Assembly (NCBI RefSeq): GCF_000422885.1 | Contig: NZ_KE383943.1 | Coordinates: forward strand, 248,001-312,000 | DNA length: 64,000 bases | Direction of reading: 5' to 3' | From: Ottowia thiooxydans DSM 14619 | GTDB lineage: Bacteria; Pseudomonadota; Gammaproteobacteria; Burkholderiales; Burkholderiaceae_C | In this document: piece by piece, positions 62,003 through 64,000 of the stretch | Layout of the letters: every line of letters starts with the position of its first letter | Position numbering within the stretch: position 1 is the stretch's first letter | Program-made: the position numbers and the translations under genes | The notes under the pieces: model-generated | What the model was told of the DNA's origin: nothing | Seen by the model: the letters and a program-made list of their open reading frames with translations, nothing else | The model's database searches: none

Positions 62003-62632
62003 TCAGGGACCAGCCAGCGCGCGCAACCCATTCAGGTCTAAAAGATCCAGTACACGCCCCGATCCGCTGATGAGGTGGCGCTCGCGCAGATGGCGCAATA
62101 CGCGCGAAAGCGTTTCAGGGGCAATTCCAAGTTGCGCCGCAATAGTGCACTTGCGCTGGCGTAGCAGCACGGCGAGCTTGTCGGGAGCGCCCGCAGTGGG
62201 TTCCGCATGGCGCAACAGCCATTCGGCGCAACGAGCTTCGGCGTCTTTGGCCAGGCGGCTGATGACGAGTTCAGCTTGCTGCCGATGCGCGAGTGACACA
62301 TCACGCAGCACGGTCAACGCAGCGGGGGGAAGCTCTGCCAGACCGGCTTCGAAAGATTTCAGTGGCACGCGTTGCACTTGTACGCTGGTTTCGGCCACGG
62401 CGTCAGCCATGGGCGCAAGACCGAGTACGGCGCAACTGGCATTGAGCCACGATGGCCCCTCCACCATGCCCATTCGATGCGCCAAGGCATCTCCATCCAC
62501 CATGCCCAGCGCAACGCGACCGGTAGCAAGATAGAGCACTTCCGACGTGGCGTCCGCACGTCGCATCAGCTGGGTGCCCGCCGGTAGTGTGCAGGTTTCA
62601 CCCGGCCAGTCAAAAGACCTTAGGTTCAGCAT
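62003..62632 (-). CDS. Crp/Fnr family transcriptional regulator
   Basis: 209 residues. N-terminal cyclic-nucleotide-type beta barrel (LMRRADATSEVLYLATGRVA near 22-41), dimer helix near 95-125, and the HTH with recognition helix IAPETLSRVLRHLRERHLI near 168-186. The E-x-x-S-R reading residues match those of FNR/Dnr for TTGAT half sites. There is no N-terminal Cys cluster, so it is not an oxygen-sensing FNR of the E. coli type. It is adjacent to a NarL/NarX-like pair, suggesting control of anaerobic or nitrogen-oxide respiration (inference). An exact FNR box lies 35 bp upstream. Confidence 0.9.
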   Translation of the reverse strand: MLNLRSFDWPGETCTLPAGTQLMRRADATSEVLYLATGRVALGMVDGDALAHRMGMVEGPSWLNASCAVLGLAPMADAVAETSVQVQRVPLKSFEAGLAELPPAALTVLRDVSLAHRQQAELVISRLAKDAEARCAEWLLRHAEPTAGAPDKLAVLLRQRKCTIAAQLGIAPETLSRVLRHLRERHLISGSGRVLDLLDLNGLRALAGP

Positions 62633-62666
62633 GCCCCGACTTTGACGCGCGAAGCGGTTGGCGGCA

Positions 62667-62680
62667 TTGATTCATATCAA
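62667..62680. promoter_or_regulatory. FNR/Dnr-type box
   Basis: TTGAT-TCAT-ATCAA, an exact match to the FNR/Dnr consensus TTGAT-N4-ATCAA. It is centred about 41 bp upstream of the crp/fnr start codon and 84 bp after the response-regulator stop. The nearby regulator has the matching E-x-x-S-R recognition helix, so autoregulation or control by another FNR protein is plausible. Confidence 0.8.
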
Positions 62681-62757
62681 CTCGAACAATGATGTTTGCC
62701 TTGATCCGCTGGCAAGGCTTCAAATGTGAGCGTTGAACCGACTCTTTGAACGCGTTT

Positions 62758-63402
62758 TCAGGCCAGCCCCATGCCTCGTGCCCGCAGGGCTGCTTCCGCG
62801 CGGCTGCTGATATTGAGCTTGCGGTAGATGTTCTTGACGTGATCGCCCACTGTATGCCGGGATATGCCCAGCATTTCCCCGATGTCCGCGATACGCACGC
62901 CCTGGGCCAACAATCCCAAAACCTCGCGCTCCCTGGCACTGAGTTCCTCCTCTCCGGCAACAGCAGGCTGTGCAAGAGCGTGGGGCAGCTGAAAGTGGCG
63001 CAGCAGTCGCCGCGCGATGGCCGGCGATAGTGGTGGTTGGCCCTGCACAATGCCCCTCAACTGTGAAGCCAACCAGGGGATCGGGTGGTCCTTGAGCAGA
63101 TATCCTTGCGCCCCGGCCTGCAGTGCCTGAAAAAGGTTCTCGTCATCGTCGTGAATGGTGGAGACCACGATGGCGCATGCGGGTTGGCGTTGGGCCAGCT
63201 GGAGAATGACGTCGCGGCCATGCCCATCGCCTAGAGACAAATCCACCAGTGCCAGCTCGAATGGCTGTGTCTCGATCAAAGCCAAGGCCTCGCGCACGCT
63301 GCGAGCCGTGGCGCAACGGACACCTTCAAAGGCCGTCTGAGTGGCGGCTTCGACGATGGCGAGTGCATCAGGTAAATCGTCTACGAGTAGTGCCTGCCTC
63401 AT
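62758..63402 (-). CDS. NarL/FixJ family response regulator
   Basis: 214 residues. Receiver domain: acidic pocket LVDDLPD near 6-12, phospho-acceptor Asp in LALVDLSLGDGHG near 54, switch Thr/Ser in IVVSTIHDDDE and Lys in GYLLKDHP near 103. LuxR-type HTH: LSAREREVLGLLAQGVRIAD then GISRHTVGDHVKNIYRKL near 150-198. It is activated by the kinase encoded upstream; the two overlap by 4 nt. Possibly the nitrate-type NarL, but the input domain is outside the window. Confidence 0.93.
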   Translation of the reverse strand: MRQALLVDDLPDALAIVEAATQTAFEGVRCATARSVREALALIETQPFELALVDLSLGDGHGRDVILQLAQRQPACAIVVSTIHDDDENLFQALQAGAQGYLLKDHPIPWLASQLRGIVQGQPPLSPAIARRLLRHFQLPHALAQPAVAGEEELSAREREVLGLLAQGVRIADIGEMLGISRHTVGDHVKNIYRKLNISSRAEAALRARGMGLA

Positions 63403-64000
63403 GAATGCTCCTGCGCGAGTAGCAGGGGCATCCGAACCATTAGTTCGGCCTGGCCCTGCACCGAAGTTCCAGTGTGGAGCTCACCACCATAGGCCTGCAA
63501 TCGATGGCGCATGCCCTGTAGCCCACGGCCTTCAACCCAGCGGCTTGGTTCACCTACTGCGCCGTCGTTACGCAGGGTCAGGCTCAACTCGTTCGATATC
63601 AGGGCGATGGCAATTTCAATATGGTTCGGTCGCGCGTGGCGCAATGCGTTGGTCAGTCCTTCGCGCAGTGCACGCTCAATCACTGCCTTCTGGCGCGAAG
63701 GCAGGGTAGGAAGGGCATGACCCAAATCTGCGCTCCAGATTAACGCTACCTGGGCTGCCTCACAGCGCGCGCCGGCCTCGGCGCGCCAATCGGCGATGGC
63801 ATCAGCCAGGGGCGTGTCCTGGGCATCCATGACGTGCAAAGCTGTACGCAGATCATGCATGGCGGCGCGTGCGAGCTCCGCCAATTCTGGGGACCCGGCG
63901 CGATGGATCAGCATGAGCAGGCGCGCGCCTACGTCGTCGTGCATGTCTCGCGCAATGCGGCGTCGTTCCTCGCTGGCCCCGCGCTCATAAGCGTCCCTGC
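63399..64000 (-). CDS. Sensor histidine kinase, C-terminal part (cut by window edge)
   Basis: About 200 residues visible. The HisKA_3 phospho-acceptor His is in RRRIARDMHDDVGARLL near the window edge, and the HATPase domain has the N box REGLTNALRHARPNHIEI and G boxes DGAVGEPSRWVEGRGLQGMR. The frame continues past 64000 above the internal Met at 63944, so the sensor part is missing. NarX/UhpB-type kinase, partner of the response regulator with which it overlaps by 4 nt. Confidence 0.9.
   Translation of the reverse strand, partial: RDAYERGASEERRRIARDMHDDVGARLLMLIHRAGSPELAELARAAMHDLRTALHVMDAQDTPLADAIADWRAEAGARCEAAQVALIWSADLGHALPTLPSRQKAVIERALREGLTNALRHARPNHIEIAIALISNELSLTLRNDGAVGEPSRWVEGRGLQGMRHRLQAYGGELHTGTSVQGQAELMVRMPLLLAQEHS

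Larger units (their letters stand above)
61674..62127. repeat. Right copy of the diverged long direct repeat
   Basis: Starts 29 bases after the giant gene's stop with the 3' end of the FAD oxidoreductase gene (61674-61906), then the palindromic insert (61906-61994), then the 3' end of crp (62003-62127), where it continues into the intact crp. Together with 55506-55867 it marks the two edges of the inserted segment. Confidence 0.88.

Overview
This is a G+C-rich chromosomal window with dense bacterial coding, most likely from a Burkholderiales (Comamonadaceae-type) betaproteobacterium. The inference rests on five solute receptors of the Bug/TctC type next to a TctAB pair, the ribF-ileS-lspA order, a small DUF4148-like exported protein, and a spermidine-synthase-like gene beside a lone GspE-type ATPase. 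No rRNA, tRNA, CRISPR array or complete transposase gene was found. The species cannot be named from this sequence alone.

Layout. 1-5808 is an amide and organosulfur uptake block: a cut-off amidase coupled to a RidA-like protein, a LysR regulator, an SsuABC/TauABC-type importer and a second, divergent amidase. 5970-12750 holds a spermidine-synthase-like protein, a GspE/PilB-type ATPase, TctB-TctA membrane subunits, a DMT exporter and an atypical SDR. A 166-bp MITE-like element follows at 12840-13005. 13002-19310 is a seven-gene minus-strand catabolic operon (two Bug receptors, HpcH/HpaI aldolase, cupin, DUF6282 metal hydrolase, IclR regulator, dihydroorotate-dehydrogenase-like FMN enzyme). 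22270-26951 is a plus-strand catabolic operon (Bug receptor, SDR, AroE-like enzyme, luciferase-type monooxygenase, extended flavin reductase). 27018-34753 is a third module: a TauD dioxygenase, SnoaL-like protein and FMN hydroxyacid dehydrogenase run divergently from an SDR, a D-2-hydroxyacid dehydrogenase and a Bug receptor, flanked by LysR genes.

34797-40166 is housekeeping (lspA, ileS, ribF, HNH nuclease). 40257-47203 has a LysR-controlled ArgE-like peptidase plus Bug receptor, then a sulfur group (cysteine dioxygenase-like protein, rhodanese remnant, MetC-like enzyme) and an MFS exporter. 47554-54518 carries a DUF4148-like protein, a pair of unequal acyl-CoA dehydrogenases, YceH, PurN, RsmB and a fatty-acid desaturase.

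54607-64000 is the most unusual part. A 1806-residue exported mosaic protein (Ig-like, FG-GAP/VCBS-type and PASTA repeats and an unrecognised C-terminal region) sits between a FAD oxidoreductase and a Crp/Fnr regulator. It is bracketed by diverged copies of the junction of those same two genes: a broken crp copy on the left and a broken 3' end of the oxidoreductase gene on the right. That is the footprint expected of a single-crossover integration. A NarL-type response regulator and the end of its kinase close the window, and an exact FNR-type box lies just upstream of the Crp/Fnr gene.

The overall picture is a catabolically versatile accessory region. Several small-molecule uptake and oxidation modules, each with its own orphan solute receptor and regulator, are interleaved with core genes.
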